Assembly: GCF_003096075.1 (NCBI RefSeq)
Contig: NZ_CP015449.1
Location: 1,605,001 to 1,669,000 of the forward strand
DNA from: Dietzia lutea
GTDB taxonomy: Bacteria > Actinomycetota > Actinomycetes > Mycobacteriales > Mycobacteriaceae
Length of the DNA: 64,000 nucleotides
Direction of reading: 5' to 3'
This document shows positions 50,495-61,237 of this stretch, piece by piece. The first letter of the stretch is position 1; the number at the start of each line of letters is the position of its first letter. The notes below the pieces were generated by a model, which saw only the letters and a list, made by a program, of their open reading frames with translations, was not told the origin of the DNA and did not search any database. Both the position numbers and the translations under genes were made by a program.

Positions 50495-53263
50495 ATGGCG
50501 CAACCCGGCGACCCCTCGACCGGCCCCACAGCGAGCGAGACACCGGAACCCACCGGGCGTCCGGGCGATCCGGCCCCTGCGGTCGATCCGCCCGAGCACG
50601 CCTCGACCGACACCTCGGTCGACGAGTACCCCGAGGGCTACCCGCACGAGTGGGCCGCGGACGTCCTCGGCTCGGACGGCCGGGCGGTGCGGGTCCGCCC
50701 GATCCTGCCCAACGACGCCGAGAAGATCTCCCGCTTTCACACCAGCCTGTCCGAACGCACCCGCTACCTGCGCTACTTCGGGTCCCGGGACGTCCTGAGC
50801 GAGCGGGAGCTGCGCCGGATGACCCACGTCGACTACCGCGACCGGATGGCGTTCGTCGCCGAGTTGGGCGCGGAGATCATCGGTTTGGCGATCTACGAAC
50901 GGCTGCCGGACTCCACGTTCGCCGAGGTCGCCTTCACGATCTCCGACCAGCACCAGGGCCGGGGGCTGGGGTCGATCTTCCTCGAGCACCTGGCCGGCGC
51001 GGCGGCCGAGTGCGGGATCGACCACTTCGAGGCGGAGGTGCTCTCCGAGAACCGGTCGATGATCCAGGTGTTCCGCCGGGCGGGGTACGAGATCTCGCGG
51101 TCCTTCGACGGCTCCACGCTGCACCTCGAGTTCGCCATCGATCCGACCGAGGCGCTGACCAACGTCCGGAACTCGCGGGAGGCCGCAGCGGAGGCCCGGA
51201 GCCTGGCGCGCGTGCTGAACCCGGGATCTGTCGCCGTGATCGGCGCGTCCGACCAGGTGGGCAAGATCGGCCACACCGTCATGCGCAACCTCATCGGCAA
51301 CGGGTTCGCCGGCCCCGTCTACCCCGTCAACTCGGACGCCACCTCGGTGCAGTCGGTCCGTGCGTACGCGAGCGTCCGGCACATTCCGGACCCCGTCGAC
51401 CTCGCCGTCGTCGCCGTACCCGCCGCCTCGATGTCCGAGGTCCTCGACGACTGCCTGTCCAAGGGCGTGTCGACGCTCGTCGTCATCTCCGCCGGGTTCT
51501 CCGACATGGGCAGCGCGGGAGTCGTCTCCGAGAGGCGACTGGTCAGTGAGGCCAGGGCGCACGGGATGCGCGTCGTCGGCCCCAACGCGCTCGGCGTGAT
51601 CAACACCTCCGCCGACGTCCAGCTCAACGCCACGCTGGCCGAGGTCGTCCCCGGCCCGGGCCGGGCCGGGTTCTTCTGCCAGTCCGGTGCGCTCGGCATC
51701 GCCATCCTCGCCGCCGCGGCGCGGCGCGGGCTCGGACTGTCCACGTTCGTCTCCGCCGGCAACCGCGCGGACGTCTCCGGTAACGACCTGCTGCAGTACT
51801 GGGACACGGACACCTCGACCGAGGTGGTCCTGCTCTACCTGGAGAGCTTCGGTAACGCCCGCAAGTTCTCGCGGATCGCGCGGCGCGTGGCCCGCAACAA
51901 GCCGGTCGTGGTGGTGCGCCGGGCCGTGGACGACCTGGAGTCGGGCGTGGAGGGCCTCACCGCGAACGCGATCGGAGGACTGTTCCGCGACTCCGGGCTC
52001 ATCCAGGTGGACTCCATCACCGACATGTTCGACACCGCCACCCTGCTCGCGTACCAGCCGCTGCCCACCGGCGGCCGGCTGGGCGTCGTGGGCAACTCCT
52101 CGGCGGTCGGCCGGCTCGGCGGGGACTCCGCCCGTCAGCAGGGGTTCACCGTCTCCCACGCCGTGGACCTGGGCGCCGAGGCGTCGCCCGAGCAGTTCCG
52201 TGAGGCCATCGCGGACGCGCTCGCGCGAGACGAGGTCGACTCCGTCCTCACGGTGTTCGTCCCGCCGGTCGCCACGGATCCGGACTCCTATGCCGAGGCG
52301 ATCCGCGCGGCGGCGGCGGAGAGCGCCAAGCCGGTCGTGAGTACCTTCCTCGCCGGCGAGGGGCTGCCCGAGGGGCTGACCGTCACGGACGAGTCCGGTG
52401 TGGCCGCCCGCGGTTCGATCCCGTCCTACCCCTATCCGGAGCGCGCGGTGTCGGCGCTCGTGCGGGCCCGGCGGTACGCCGAGTGGCTCGACCGGCCCGC
52501 CGAGGAGCCCGCCGAGTATCCGGACATCGATCGCGCGCGGGCCCGTGAGCTCGTGGACTCGCTGTCCCAGGTCCACGCCGGGACCGAGTCGTTCGAGCTC
52601 ACGCAGGGCCAGGTCCGGGCCCTGCTCGAGTGTTACGGGATCGACATCGTCGACTACCGCGTCGTCACCGACGTCGATCAGGCCGTGATGGCGGCCGACG
52701 AGCTGGGCTACCCGGTCGCGGTCAAGGCGATGAGTGACCGCTGGCGCACCCGCAGCGACCAGTCGGGGGTTCGTCTGGACCTGGCGGACTCCGCCGCGGT
52801 GCGACACGCCTTCGCGTTGCTCCAGTCCACGACCGGCTCGCGGTCGCTGCACGTGCAGAAGATGGCCACGAAGGGGGTCGCGGTGACCATACGCGTCGCG
52901 GACCATCCGATCTTCGGCTCGCTGATCTCGTTCGGCCTGTCCGGGATGCTCTCGGACCTGCTCGCCGACCGGGCGTTCAGCACCCTGCCCATCTCGCCCT
53001 CCGAGGCGTCGACGCTCCTCGGCAGGCCGCGGGCGGCGGCGATCCTCGACGGCTACGCGGGGGACGCGCCGGTCGACCGCGACGCCCTGGTCGAGCTCAT
53101 GGGGCGGGTGTCGTGTCTGGTGGAGGACGTCCCCGAACTGCGCCGCCTGGCGATCGACCCCGGCCTGGCGGCCCCCGACGGGCTCGCCGTGCTCTACGCC
53201 ACCGTCCGGCTCGGTCCGCCGCCCCGCTTCAGCGGGAACGAGGGGCCCCGCCGGCTCCGTTGA
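50495..53263 (+). CDS. Pat-like protein lysine acetyltransferase (GNAT plus acyl-CoA synthetase NDP-forming-like)
   Basis: The 922-aa protein has an N-terminal acidic tail, a GNAT domain at about 60-215 (acetyl-CoA loop HQGRGLGS), a CoA-binding domain (GSVAVIGASDQVGKIG), a succinyl-CoA ligase-like region (VVGPNALGVINT, CQSGALGIAIL) and an ATP-grasp domain after about 690. In working NDP-forming synthetases a catalytic His occurs in an HTGALAG-type motif; here the matching segment is TANAIGG, so the His is lost. This agrees with a regulatory Pat protein. GGAGGA precedes ATG 50495. It probably acetylates acetyl-CoA synthetase, with AcuC as eraser. Confidence 0.9.
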   Translation: MAQPGDPSTGPTASETPEPTGRPGDPAPAVDPPEHASTDTSVDEYPEGYPHEWAADVLGSDGRAVRVRPILPNDAEKISRFHTSLSERTRYLRYFGSRDVLSERELRRMTHVDYRDRMAFVAELGAEIIGLAIYERLPDSTFAEVAFTISDQHQGRGLGSIFLEHLAGAAAECGIDHFEAEVLSENRSMIQVFRRAGYEISRSFDGSTLHLEFAIDPTEALTNVRNSREAAAEARSLARVLNPGSVAVIGASDQVGKIGHTVMRNLIGNGFAGPVYPVNSDATSVQSVRAYASVRHIPDPVDLAVVAVPAASMSEVLDDCLSKGVSTLVVISAGFSDMGSAGVVSERRLVSEARAHGMRVVGPNALGVINTSADVQLNATLAEVVPGPGRAGFFCQSGALGIAILAAAARRGLGLSTFVSAGNRADVSGNDLLQYWDTDTSTEVVLLYLESFGNARKFSRIARRVARNKPVVVVRRAVDDLESGVEGLTANAIGGLFRDSGLIQVDSITDMFDTATLLAYQPLPTGGRLGVVGNSSAVGRLGGDSARQQGFTVSHAVDLGAEASPEQFREAIADALARDEVDSVLTVFVPPVATDPDSYAEAIRAAAAESAKPVVSTFLAGEGLPEGLTVTDESGVAARGSIPSYPYPERAVSALVRARRYAEWLDRPAEEPAEYPDIDRARARELVDSLSQVHAGTESFELTQGQVRALLECYGIDIVDYRVVTDVDQAVMAADELGYPVAVKAMSDRWRTRSDQSGVRLDLADSAAVRHAFALLQSTTGSRSLHVQKMATKGVAVTIRVADHPIFGSLISFGLSGMLSDLLADRAFSTLPISPSEASTLLGRPRAAAILDGYAGDAPVDRDALVELMGRVSCLVEDVPELRRLAIDPGLAAPDGLAVLYATVRLGPPPRFSGNEGPRRLR

Positions 53264-53319
53264 CGGCGGCGGGGACCGGTGCCCGCTGCGACGATCACGA
53301 GGCCCCGCCGCAGACGAAC

Positions 53320-53350
53320 GCCGGCCCCGCCCTCGGTGGGCGGGGCCGGC
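53320..53350. terminator. Bidirectional terminator between pat-like gene and sigB
   Basis: A perfect 12-bp stem (GCCGGCCCCGCC / GGCGGGGCCGGC) with a 7-base loop stands between two convergent genes, 57 bases after one stop and 26 before the other. It lacks a T-run. Confidence 0.7.
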
Positions 53351-53375
53351 GGTGTGTGACCGGGGTCGGAGGGGA

Positions 53376-54344
53376 TCAGATCGCGTAGGACCGCAGCTTG
53401 TCTGCGCGGCGGCCCTCACGGAGCTTGGCCATGACCTCACGCTCGATCTGGCGGACGCGCTCACGGGACAGGCCGAAGCGCTTGCCGATCTGGTCGAGGG
53501 TGCGGGGCTGCCCGTCGTCGAGCCCGAACCGCAGGGTGATGACCTGCTGCTCACGCTCCTCGAGAGTGGCCAGCACGGCGCGCACGTCCGAGTGCATGAC
53601 GTTGGACACCACCGTGTTCTCGGCGCTGGTGGCCTCGGCGTCCTCGATGAAATCGCCGAGCGGGGCCTCCTCGTCCGCGCCGACCGGCATGTCCAGGCTC
53701 ACCGGGTCGCGCGAGTGGTCGAGGAGCTCCTCGATCTTGTGCGCGGGGATCCCCGACTCGTCGGCCAGTTCCTCGAGCGTGGCCTCGCGGCCCAGCTGCT
53801 GGTGCAGTTCACGCTTGATGCGCGCGAGCTTGTTGACCTGCTCGACCAGGTGGACGGGGAGACGGATCGTGCGCGACTGGTCGGCCATGCCGCGCGTGAT
53901 GGCCTGGCGGATCCACCACGTGGCGTAGGTCGAGAACTTGAAGCCCTTGGCGTAGTCGAACTTCTCCATCGCACGGATCAGGCCCAGGTTGCCCTCTTGG
54001 ATGAGGTCCAGCAGCGGCATCCCCCGGCCCGTGTAGCGCTTGGCCAGCGAGACCACCAGACGCAGGTTGGCCTCGAGGAGGTGGGCGCGGGCGGCCTCGC
54101 CCTCGGCGACGATCGTCTTGAGATCCGCCTTCTTCACCGGGCCGAGACGCTTCTTGGTCTCCAACAGGTGCTTGGCGTAGAGACCGGCCTCGATCCGCTT
54201 GGACAGCTCCACCTCGTCCTCGGCGTTCAACAGAGCCGTCTTCCCGATCCCGTTGAGGTAGACACGGACCAGGTCAGCGCTCGGGCTCTGGCCTTCCGGA
54301 TCCGCCTCCGTCCGACGGTCCGATCGGGTGATGGCTGACGTCAT
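53376..54344 (-). CDS. sigB: RNA polymerase sigma factor SigB
   Basis: The 322-aa principal-like sigma factor has regions 1.2 ([26 protein letters not shown]), 2 ([42 protein letters not shown]), 3 and 4 ([20 protein letters not shown]). It lacks the long N-terminal extension of SigA, so it is the non-essential stress and stationary-phase paralogue. AGGAGGAGG precedes ATG 54344. A SigH/SigE-type promoter element lies about 95 bases upstream. In mycobacteria and corynebacteria sigB is beside ideR/dtxR, but here acuC and the pat-like gene separate them. Confidence 0.95.
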   Translation of the reverse strand: MTSAITRSDRRTEADPEGQSPSADLVRVYLNGIGKTALLNAEDEVELSKRIEAGLYAKHLLETKKRLGPVKKADLKTIVAEGEAARAHLLEANLRLVVSLAKRYTGRGMPLLDLIQEGNLGLIRAMEKFDYAKGFKFSTYATWWIRQAITRGMADQSRTIRLPVHLVEQVNKLARIKRELHQQLGREATLEELADESGIPAHKIEELLDHSRDPVSLDMPVGADEEAPLGDFIEDAEATSAENTVVSNVMHSDVRAVLATLEEREQQVITLRFGLDDGQPRTLDQIGKRFGLSRERVRQIEREVMAKLREGRRADKLRSYAI

Positions 54345-54437
54345 GTCTCCTCCTCCTGCCTGGCCTTGTGACGAGGCCGGCGTTCGGTTGCTGGTGGACG
54401 GATCAGGCGCGTGCCCGGGTCACGGTCACGTACACCT

Positions 54438-54466
54438 ACAACGACGGGGGTGCCGGTAATGTTCCC
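54438..54466 (-). promoter_or_regulatory. SigH/SigE-type promoter for sigB
   Basis: On the minus strand GGGAACA (54466-54460) is followed after 16 bases by CGTTGT (54443-54438). This matches the stress sigma consensus GGGAAYA-N16/17-CGTT known for actinobacterial SigH-type factors. The implied leader is about 86-90 bases. sigB is a known target of such ECF factors in mycobacteria. Confidence 0.65.
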
Positions 54467-54528
54467 CGACCGATGATTTCGGTCACGGACCGTGCCGTAA
54501 AGGCTGTCACCATGACGCGCCGACGTCC

Positions 54529-54966
54529 TCAGGCCGAGCCCGGGGTCTCCACCATCACCGTGAACGGGCCGTCGTTGACGGAGTGGACCCGCATCATCGC
54601 GCCGAACACGCCCGTGGACACCTCGAGCCCCCGCTCGCGCAGACCGGCCACCACGGCCTCGACCACGGGTTCGGCCCTGTGCCCGGGAGCCGCCCTCGAC
54701 CACGACGGTCGCCTCCCCTTGGCGGTCGAGCCCATCAGCGTGAACTGACTGACGACCAACACGGGGGCGCCCACCTCCGAGACACTGCGCTCCTCCCGCA
54801 GGATCCGGAGTTCCGAGATCTTGCGGACCATCGTCGCGACGACCGCCTCGTCGTCGTCGATCGAGACCCCCAGCAACACCAGTAACCCGGGCGCCGACAG
54901 TTCCCCGACGACCTCGTCGTCGACCGTCACCGACGCCTCGGTGACCCGCGAGATGACCGCCCTCAC
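54529..54966 (-). CDS. dtd: D-aminoacyl-tRNA deacylase
   Basis: Dtd removes D-amino acids, such as D-Tyr, wrongly charged to tRNA. The 145-aa protein has the SQFTL motif (VVSQFTLMG) and a C-terminal [16 protein letters not shown] segment equal to the NxGP motif of the family. The gene lies head to tail with the methyltransferase gene and overlaps it by four bases (ATGA), so they are cotranscribed. Length and motifs are normal. Confidence 0.92.
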   Translation of the reverse strand: MRAVISRVTEASVTVDDEVVGELSAPGLLVLLGVSIDDDEAVVATMVRKISELRILREERSVSEVGAPVLVVSQFTLMGSTAKGRRPSWSRAAPGHRAEPVVEAVVAGLRERGLEVSTGVFGAMMRVHSVNDGPFTVMVETPGSA

Positions 54967-56558
54967 CCGCGCGGACCCCCGGGCGCGGCGGCGCCGGCCC
55001 CCGGCGGCAGGAGCCCCGGCACACCGACCGGCACGACGAACCCGTGCATGAACAGATCCGCGACCACCCGTCGGACGGGCGCGGCCAACTCGTCCGGATC
55101 CTCACCCGCGCCGGCCGCGGCGAGCACCACCAGGTCCTCCAGCGGCAGCGCGCCCGTCCGGGCGCCCCTCAGCACCGCCGCGGTGAGGGGGTCGATCTCG
55201 TGGCGCCACCGGGCGCCGGTCACGCGCTCCACCACCACGGTCGACGCGCCCGGCGCGCCCGCCTCCTCCGGGCCGGTCGGCGCGAGGGACTCCGAGACGT
55301 GCTGATGGACGTCGGGGGAGACCGTGAACACGGTCGCGTCCAGGGCACGGTCCTGGCCGCCGTGGCGCCCGGCGGCCTCGCGCAACCACGCGGTACGGGC
55401 GAAGTACGCCTCCGCCTCGTCCCCGAGGCCGTCGCCGAACGGATGGGTGAGGTCCTCGCACAACACCGACGACGGGCCCTCGACGCGGCGCAGGTACACG
55501 TAGCCGAAACCGACCCCGGCGACGTCCTCGGCCTCGAAGTGGTCCAGCCAGCGGTCCGCCGCACGCCACGTGGACTCGTCCCGCGGATCCATGCCCTCGT
55601 CCGTGAGCCACGTCCACACGTACAGTCCCGGCTCGGAGACGTCGCGGCGGAGGATCCAGGCGTCTACGCCCTCGGACGGCACCCACGACGCCACCCGGCT
55701 CCGCCAATCGGTGTCCTCGCGCTCCACCCAGGACGCCAACATGACGGCCGTCCCGCCGTCCCCCAGATGCTCGGGGGCGCCGGCGACCACCGTTCGACTC
55801 GCACCGTCGAGTGCGAGCCCCGACTCCCGGTACGGATGCCCGGTCTCCGGCGGTCCCACCACGAACGGGGGATTGGCGACGATCCGGTCGAACCGACGGC
55901 CCGCCACCGGCTCGAACCACGAGCCGCGCAGGAGCTCGGCCCTCAGGTCGTTGATCGCCAGGGTCGCGGCGGCCAGGTCGAGGCACCGCGGCGTGATGTC
56001 GGTCCCGGTGGCGGACTCGGCGGTGCCCAACGCGTGGACCATCTGGATGCCGCACCCGGTGCCCACGTCCAGGACCGACCCCGCCGGCGAGGTGGGCGTG
56101 ACCCGCAGCAGCGAGAGCGTGGCCTGGCCGACCCCCAGCACATGGTCCGGCCGGGTGACGGTCCGCACCATCGACCCGTCGGGGTCCGCGAACACCCACC
56201 GCGTCCCGTGGCCGGTGTCCACCGGGCGCAGGTCGACGACCGCGCGTAGTGCCGCACCGTCGTCGACCAGCTCCCACAGGCCCGCGGCCACGCCGGCGCG
56301 CGGTTCGACGCCGGGGAGCGCGTCCGCCACCGCGGACGTCGGCAGCGGATCACCCAGCACGAACAGGCGCAGCAAGAGCCCGGCCGCACCCGCCGAGCGC
56401 GCGTGCCGGCGGACCGTCGCGGCGTCCGACCTGCCCAGCGCCGCGACCGCCTCCGGCCCGAGCCCGCGCTCGAGGCCCGCGACCGTGTAGTCGTGCCGGC
56501 GGAAGGCGTCCGCGAGCGCGGGTGCGAGATCGGCGAGGGTCGGGGTCGGACTCGTCAC
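54963..56558 (-). CDS. Class I SAM-dependent methyltransferase with N5-glutamine-type NPPF motif
   Basis: The 531-aa protein has an N-terminal helical and winged-helix-like region (1-140), then a Rossmann methyltransferase core with motif [13 protein letters not shown] (162-173), the acidic GTDITP loop and the motif IV sequence NPPF (229-232), which is typical of enzymes that methylate glutamine side chains or N6-adenine. A C-terminal domain of about 170 residues follows (after 360). The substrate is unknown; ribosomal protein or rRNA is likely. It overlaps dtd. Confidence 0.85.
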   Translation of the reverse strand: MTSPTPTLADLAPALADAFRRHDYTVAGLERGLGPEAVAALGRSDAATVRRHARSAGAAGLLLRLFVLGDPLPTSAVADALPGVEPRAGVAAGLWELVDDGAALRAVVDLRPVDTGHGTRWVFADPDGSMVRTVTRPDHVLGVGQATLSLLRVTPTSPAGSVLDVGTGCGIQMVHALGTAESATGTDITPRCLDLAAATLAINDLRAELLRGSWFEPVAGRRFDRIVANPPFVVGPPETGHPYRESGLALDGASRTVVAGAPEHLGDGGTAVMLASWVEREDTDWRSRVASWVPSEGVDAWILRRDVSEPGLYVWTWLTDEGMDPRDESTWRAADRWLDHFEAEDVAGVGFGYVYLRRVEGPSSVLCEDLTHPFGDGLGDEAEAYFARTAWLREAAGRHGGQDRALDATVFTVSPDVHQHVSESLAPTGPEEAGAPGASTVVVERVTGARWRHEIDPLTAAVLRGARTGALPLEDLVVLAAAGAGEDPDELAAPVRRVVADLFMHGFVVPVGVPGLLPPGAGAAAPGGPRG

Positions 56559-57148
56559 TGGTCGGTGTCGCTCTCGTCAGGGGTGGGGTGGCTGCGGGGG
56601 GACTCGGAGCCGGGGGAGTCGGGCCCACGGTCGGTCCGGCCGCGGGGGTCGCCGCCGTCGGTCCGGGGCGAGCCGGGCCCGCCGTCGGTCCGGTCGCGGG
56701 GGTCGCCGCCGTGGCCGGCCGCACCGGGGCCCGCGGCCGGGCCGATCGCCCGGCCGCTCCCCGTCTCGGCGTCCGGGCGGGTGCCGTTCGCGGCGCCGGT
56801 GAGGCTGGACGGCAACGCGTACGGGGTGTTCGAGGGAAGGCTCCCGGCCGTGTACGTCCGGGCCTGTCCCTTGGGCAGGGGCGGCCGGTCGTTGGCCCCG
56901 ATGACCGCGATCCACGGGATCGGGATGGACCCCGCCACGATCGCCAACGCGATCCACGGGTTGTTCCAGAGGGAGAGCGACCCCGCGGCCAGGAGCAGCG
57001 CGGGGATCCGCACGCTCATCAGCACGAAGTAGCGCTTCTTCCGGGCCGCGAGCTCGTCCCGGTAGGATTCCCGCGCGCCCGTGATGAGCACGGGTCTCGA
57101 GGTGTCGTCCCGTTCGCCGGATCGCTGACGGCGGAAGTCGGGTGCCAT
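56555..57148 (-). CDS. DUF3099 membrane protein
   Basis: The 197-aa protein has the DUF3099 core: a short basic N-terminus, VLITGARESYRDE, two transmembrane helices at about 45-63 and 67-85 (PALLLAAGSLSLW, WIALAIVAGSIPIPWIAV), then a long Pro/Gly/Arg/Asp-rich tail (about 100-197) that looks disordered. The family has no known function. ATG 57148 is favoured; the open frame extends three residues further to 57157. It is divergent from the DUF3039 gene. Confidence 0.82.
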   Translation of the reverse strand: MAPDFRRQRSGERDDTSRPVLITGARESYRDELAARKKRYFVLMSVRIPALLLAAGSLSLWNNPWIALAIVAGSIPIPWIAVIGANDRPPLPKGQARTYTAGSLPSNTPYALPSSLTGAANGTRPDAETGSGRAIGPAAGPGAAGHGGDPRDRTDGGPGSPRTDGGDPRGRTDRGPDSPGSESPRSHPTPDESDTDQ

Positions 57149-57206
57149 GCGGCCCAAGGTACTCCGGCGTTGGCGCGGCGACGCCCGGGTGCGGCATCAT
57201 GAGGGG

Positions 57207-57452
57207 GTGAGCACCACCCGGACCAAGACACTCGAGCGCCCCGAGGTCACGACGACCGAGGAGACGCAGGACGACGCGCCCAAGTTCTTCCACTACGTGG
57301 ACAAGAGCAAGATCGCCGAGAGCGCGGTCATGGGCACCTACGTGATCGCCCTGTGTGGTGAGGTCTTCCCGGTCACCCGCTCCGCCAAGCCCGGTTCGCC
57401 GGTGTGCCCGGAGTGCAAGCGCGTCTACGAGACCCTGAAGCCTGGTGAGTGA
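57207..57452 (+). CDS. DUF3039 domain protein
   Basis: The 81-aa protein contains the DUF3039 motif KFFHYVDKSKIAESAVMG and a CxxC zinc-like pair (VCPECKR) near the end, with a preceding Cys (ALCGEVFP). Function unknown. The GTG start lies six bases after a CATCAT box and has GAGGGG beside it. The downstream helicase starts inside its end (8-base overlap), so they are likely to be made together; the pair is conserved near sigA in related genomes. Confidence 0.88.
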   Translation: MSTTRTKTLERPEVTTTEETQDDAPKFFHYVDKSKIAESAVMGTYVIALCGEVFPVTRSAKPGSPVCPECKRVYETLKPGE

Positions 57453-59283
57453 CCCCGGCGCGGTCCCGGGCCCAGACGAGAAGACCGCAGAACAGACCAC
57501 TCCGTCGGCCGGGGGTGCGCCGCTGCGCGCCTGGCAGCGGACCGCATTGCGAAAATACCTCATGGCGCGGCCGAAGGACTTCCTGGCCGTGGCCACGCCG
57601 GGCGCCGGTAAGACGACCTTCGGTCTGCGGGTCGCCTCCGAGCTCCTCGCCGACCGCACCGTCGACGCCATCACCGTCGTCGCCCCCACCGAGCACCTCA
57701 AGTACCAGTGGGCCGCGTCGGCCGCGCGATCCGGCATCGCGCTCGACCCCGAGTACTCCAACACCTCCGGCGCCCTGGCTCCCGAGTACCACGGCGTGGT
57801 CGTGACCTACGCCCAGGTGGCCGCGCACCCGTTCAAGCACCGCGAACGCACCGCCTCGCGACGGACCCTGGTGATCCTCGACGAGATCCACCACGGTGGC
57901 GAGGCGAAGAGCTGGGGCGACGCCATCCGCGAGGCGTTCGAGGACGCCGAGCGGCGCCTGTCGCTGACGGGTACGCCCTTCCGCTCGGACGACAGCCCGA
58001 TCCCGTTCGTCACCTACGAACCCGACGGGCAGGGCCACCAGCGCTCCAAGGCCGACCACTCGTACGGCTACGCCGACGCCCTGGCCGACGGCGTCGTCCG
58101 GCCCGTCGTCTTCCTCGCCTACTCGGGCGAGGCCCGCTGGCGGAGCAACGCCGGCGAGGAGTTCTCCGCCCGCCTCGGCGAGCCCCTCAGTGCCGACCAG
58201 ATGTCCCGCGCCTGGCGCGTCGCTCTGGATCCGCACGGCGACTGGATGCCGGCCGTCCTGCAGGCCGCCCACACGCGCCTGCGGCAGATCCGTGCGGGTG
58301 GGGTGCCCGACGCCGGCGGCCTGGTGATCGCCACCGACCAGGAACGGGCGCGCGACTACGCGGCCCTGCTCACCGAGATCACGGGCACGCCGCCGACGCT
58401 GGTCCTGTCCGACGACCCCACGGCCTCCAGCAGGATCGGCACCTTCTCCGACTCCACCGACGAGTGGATGGTCGCCGTGAGGATGGTGTCCGAGGGCGTC
58501 GACGTGCCGCGGCTGTGCGTGGGCGTCTACGCCACCAGCGCCTCCACGCCCCTCTACTTCGCGCAGGCCATCGGCCGGTTCGTGCGCTCCCGCCGGCCCG
58601 GGGAGACCGCCTCGGTGTTCCTGCCGTCCGTGCCGGTGCTCCTGCAGCTGGCCTCGCAGATGGAGGCCCAGCGCGACCACGTCCTGGGCCAGCCGCACCG
58701 GGAGGAGGGGCTGGAGGACCAGCTTCTCGCCCAGGCGAATCAGCAGCAGGACGAGAACACCGAGGACGAGGAGGACCGGGGTTACATCTCCCTCGGCGCC
58801 GACGCGGAACTCGACCAGATCGTGTACGAGGGGTCCTCCTACGGGACCGCCACCTTCGCCGGCAGCGAGGAGGAGGCCGACTACATCGGCCTGCCCGGGC
58901 TGTTGGGCGCCGACGACGTCAAGGCGCTCCTGCGGCAGCGGGAGAAGGAGCAGATCAAGCGCGCGTCCGCCGACTCGTCCTCCGGACCCGGGGCGGTGGC
59001 GGTGGTGGGTGCCGACCCGTCGGTGGCCGGCACGACGCTCCCGGGCAACGCGGCCGGCCCCGGCGCCCACGCCGGAGCGGCCGCGGACCGGGTGGCCTCC
59101 GCCGCCGAACTCAAGGATCTGCGGCGCCAGCTCAACACCCTGGTGTCGGTGTACTCCGGCCGCCTGGGCAAGTCGCACGGCGCGATCCACGCCCAGTTGC
59201 GCAGCGCGTGCGGAGGGCCGCCCGTGCCGATGGCCTCCGCCGAGCAGATCCGCGAACGGATCAGCCTGCTCCGGAGCTGGTGA
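57445..59283 (+). CDS. DEAD/DEAH-box SF2 helicase
   Basis: The 612-aa protein has motif I TPGAGKTT (51-58), motif II DEIH (146-149), motif III LTGTPFRSD, and the motif V/VI pair near 350-385 (MVSEGVDVPRLCVGV, QAIGRFVRSRR). The C-terminal third holds a Gln/Asp/Glu-rich stretch (NQQQDENTEDEEDRG), and the last 55 residues are a conserved helical block (LKDLRRQLNTLVSVYSG). It is similar to actinobacterial helicases adjacent to DUF3039. The nucleic acid substrate is unknown. Confidence 0.9.
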   Translation: MSDPGAVPGPDEKTAEQTTPSAGGAPLRAWQRTALRKYLMARPKDFLAVATPGAGKTTFGLRVASELLADRTVDAITVVAPTEHLKYQWAASAARSGIALDPEYSNTSGALAPEYHGVVVTYAQVAAHPFKHRERTASRRTLVILDEIHHGGEAKSWGDAIREAFEDAERRLSLTGTPFRSDDSPIPFVTYEPDGQGHQRSKADHSYGYADALADGVVRPVVFLAYSGEARWRSNAGEEFSARLGEPLSADQMSRAWRVALDPHGDWMPAVLQAAHTRLRQIRAGGVPDAGGLVIATDQERARDYAALLTEITGTPPTLVLSDDPTASSRIGTFSDSTDEWMVAVRMVSEGVDVPRLCVGVYATSASTPLYFAQAIGRFVRSRRPGETASVFLPSVPVLLQLASQMEAQRDHVLGQPHREEGLEDQLLAQANQQQDENTEDEEDRGYISLGADAELDQIVYEGSSYGTATFAGSEEEADYIGLPGLLGADDVKALLRQREKEQIKRASADSSSGPGAVAVVGADPSVAGTTLPGNAAGPGAHAGAAADRVASAAELKDLRRQLNTLVSVYSGRLGKSHGAIHAQLRSACGGPPVPMASAEQIRERISLLRSW

Positions 59284-59514
59284 ACGCCTCTCCGCCGGAG
59301 GCGGGTGCGGGTGTCGTGGCGGGGGCGGGTGCCGTGCCGGAGGCGCGCGATGGGAGAGGGCGCTCGTCCGTCGGCGTGCAGTCTCCCAGCGCGAGCGGCA
59401 CCGGTTGCGCTGGCGCTCTGGCCCACGCTGCCTCGTCGGTCCCTTCGCGCAGCGCGCCTCCCGGATACACGGGCACTCCGCCATCGCAGGCCGAAGGGGC
59501 AGCGTAACCGGGGG

Positions 59515-59634
59515 CAGTCGCGCTGGCGGAATGCCCACGGCAGGCGGCCCGCCGCAGTTGCGCTGGCGGAATGCCCACGGCAGGCGGCCCGCCGCGGCTG
59601 TGTAGGCGGAAGGCACACCTCAGCCGGTCCGCAC
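59515..59634. repeat. 40-bp tandem repeat, three copies
   Basis: Copies 1 (59515-59554) and 2 (59555-59594) differ at one base; copy 3 (59595-59634) is decayed, with about 27 of 40 bases kept. The core is GCGCTGGCGGAATGCCCACGG followed by CAGGCGGCCCGCC in copies 1 and 2. A partial relic, GTTGCGCTGGCG, is at 59404-59415. The remaining spacer (59284-59514) holds a short GCCTC/GAGGC hairpin after the helicase stop and no other recognisable element. Confidence 0.85.
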
Positions 59635-59643
59635 AGACGAGAA

Positions 59644-59675
59644 CGGGCCCCCGCCGGTCGTCCGGCGAGGGCCCG
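59644..59675. terminator. Bidirectional terminator after sigA
   Basis: CGGGCCC and GGGCCCG strands, extended by CGCCGG and CCGGCG, form a long GC stem around a short loop. It ends 14 bases before the sigA stop and serves convergent transcription. Confidence 0.75.
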
Positions 59676-59689
59676 CTGCCGCGGTCTTA

Positions 59690-61057
<1,368 letters not shown>

Positions 61058-61186
61058 AAACGCCCCTTCACAACCGGTTACTCGATGGGAATCGGGGATC
61101 GATGCCGCCTGGTCTGCAGACATGCGAGCCGTCCGCCTTGCGGTACCGGGCCCGTCCCCGGCCGGTACGTGTTCCCGGCCTGCGCC

Positions 61187-61192
61187 ATTGTA
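61187..61192 (-). promoter_or_regulatory. Candidate -10 box (TACAAT) for sigA
   Basis: TACAAT on the minus strand matches five of six consensus bases. It gives a leader of about 122 bases; no good -35 is present. The 180-base spacer to ppgK (61058-61237) holds nothing else recognisable. Confidence 0.55.
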
Positions 61193-61237
61193 ACGAGATT
61201 CTGTCCGGGGGGTTGCATCCGGCGGGGTTAGCCCGGG

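Noticed and set aside
50480-53554. A 1024-codon minus-strand open frame
   Set aside because: It is antisense to the pat-like gene and crosses the terminator into sigB. No motif was found.
59515-59634. CRISPR array
   Set aside because: The copies are directly tandem at 40 bases with no unique spacers, and no cas genes are present.
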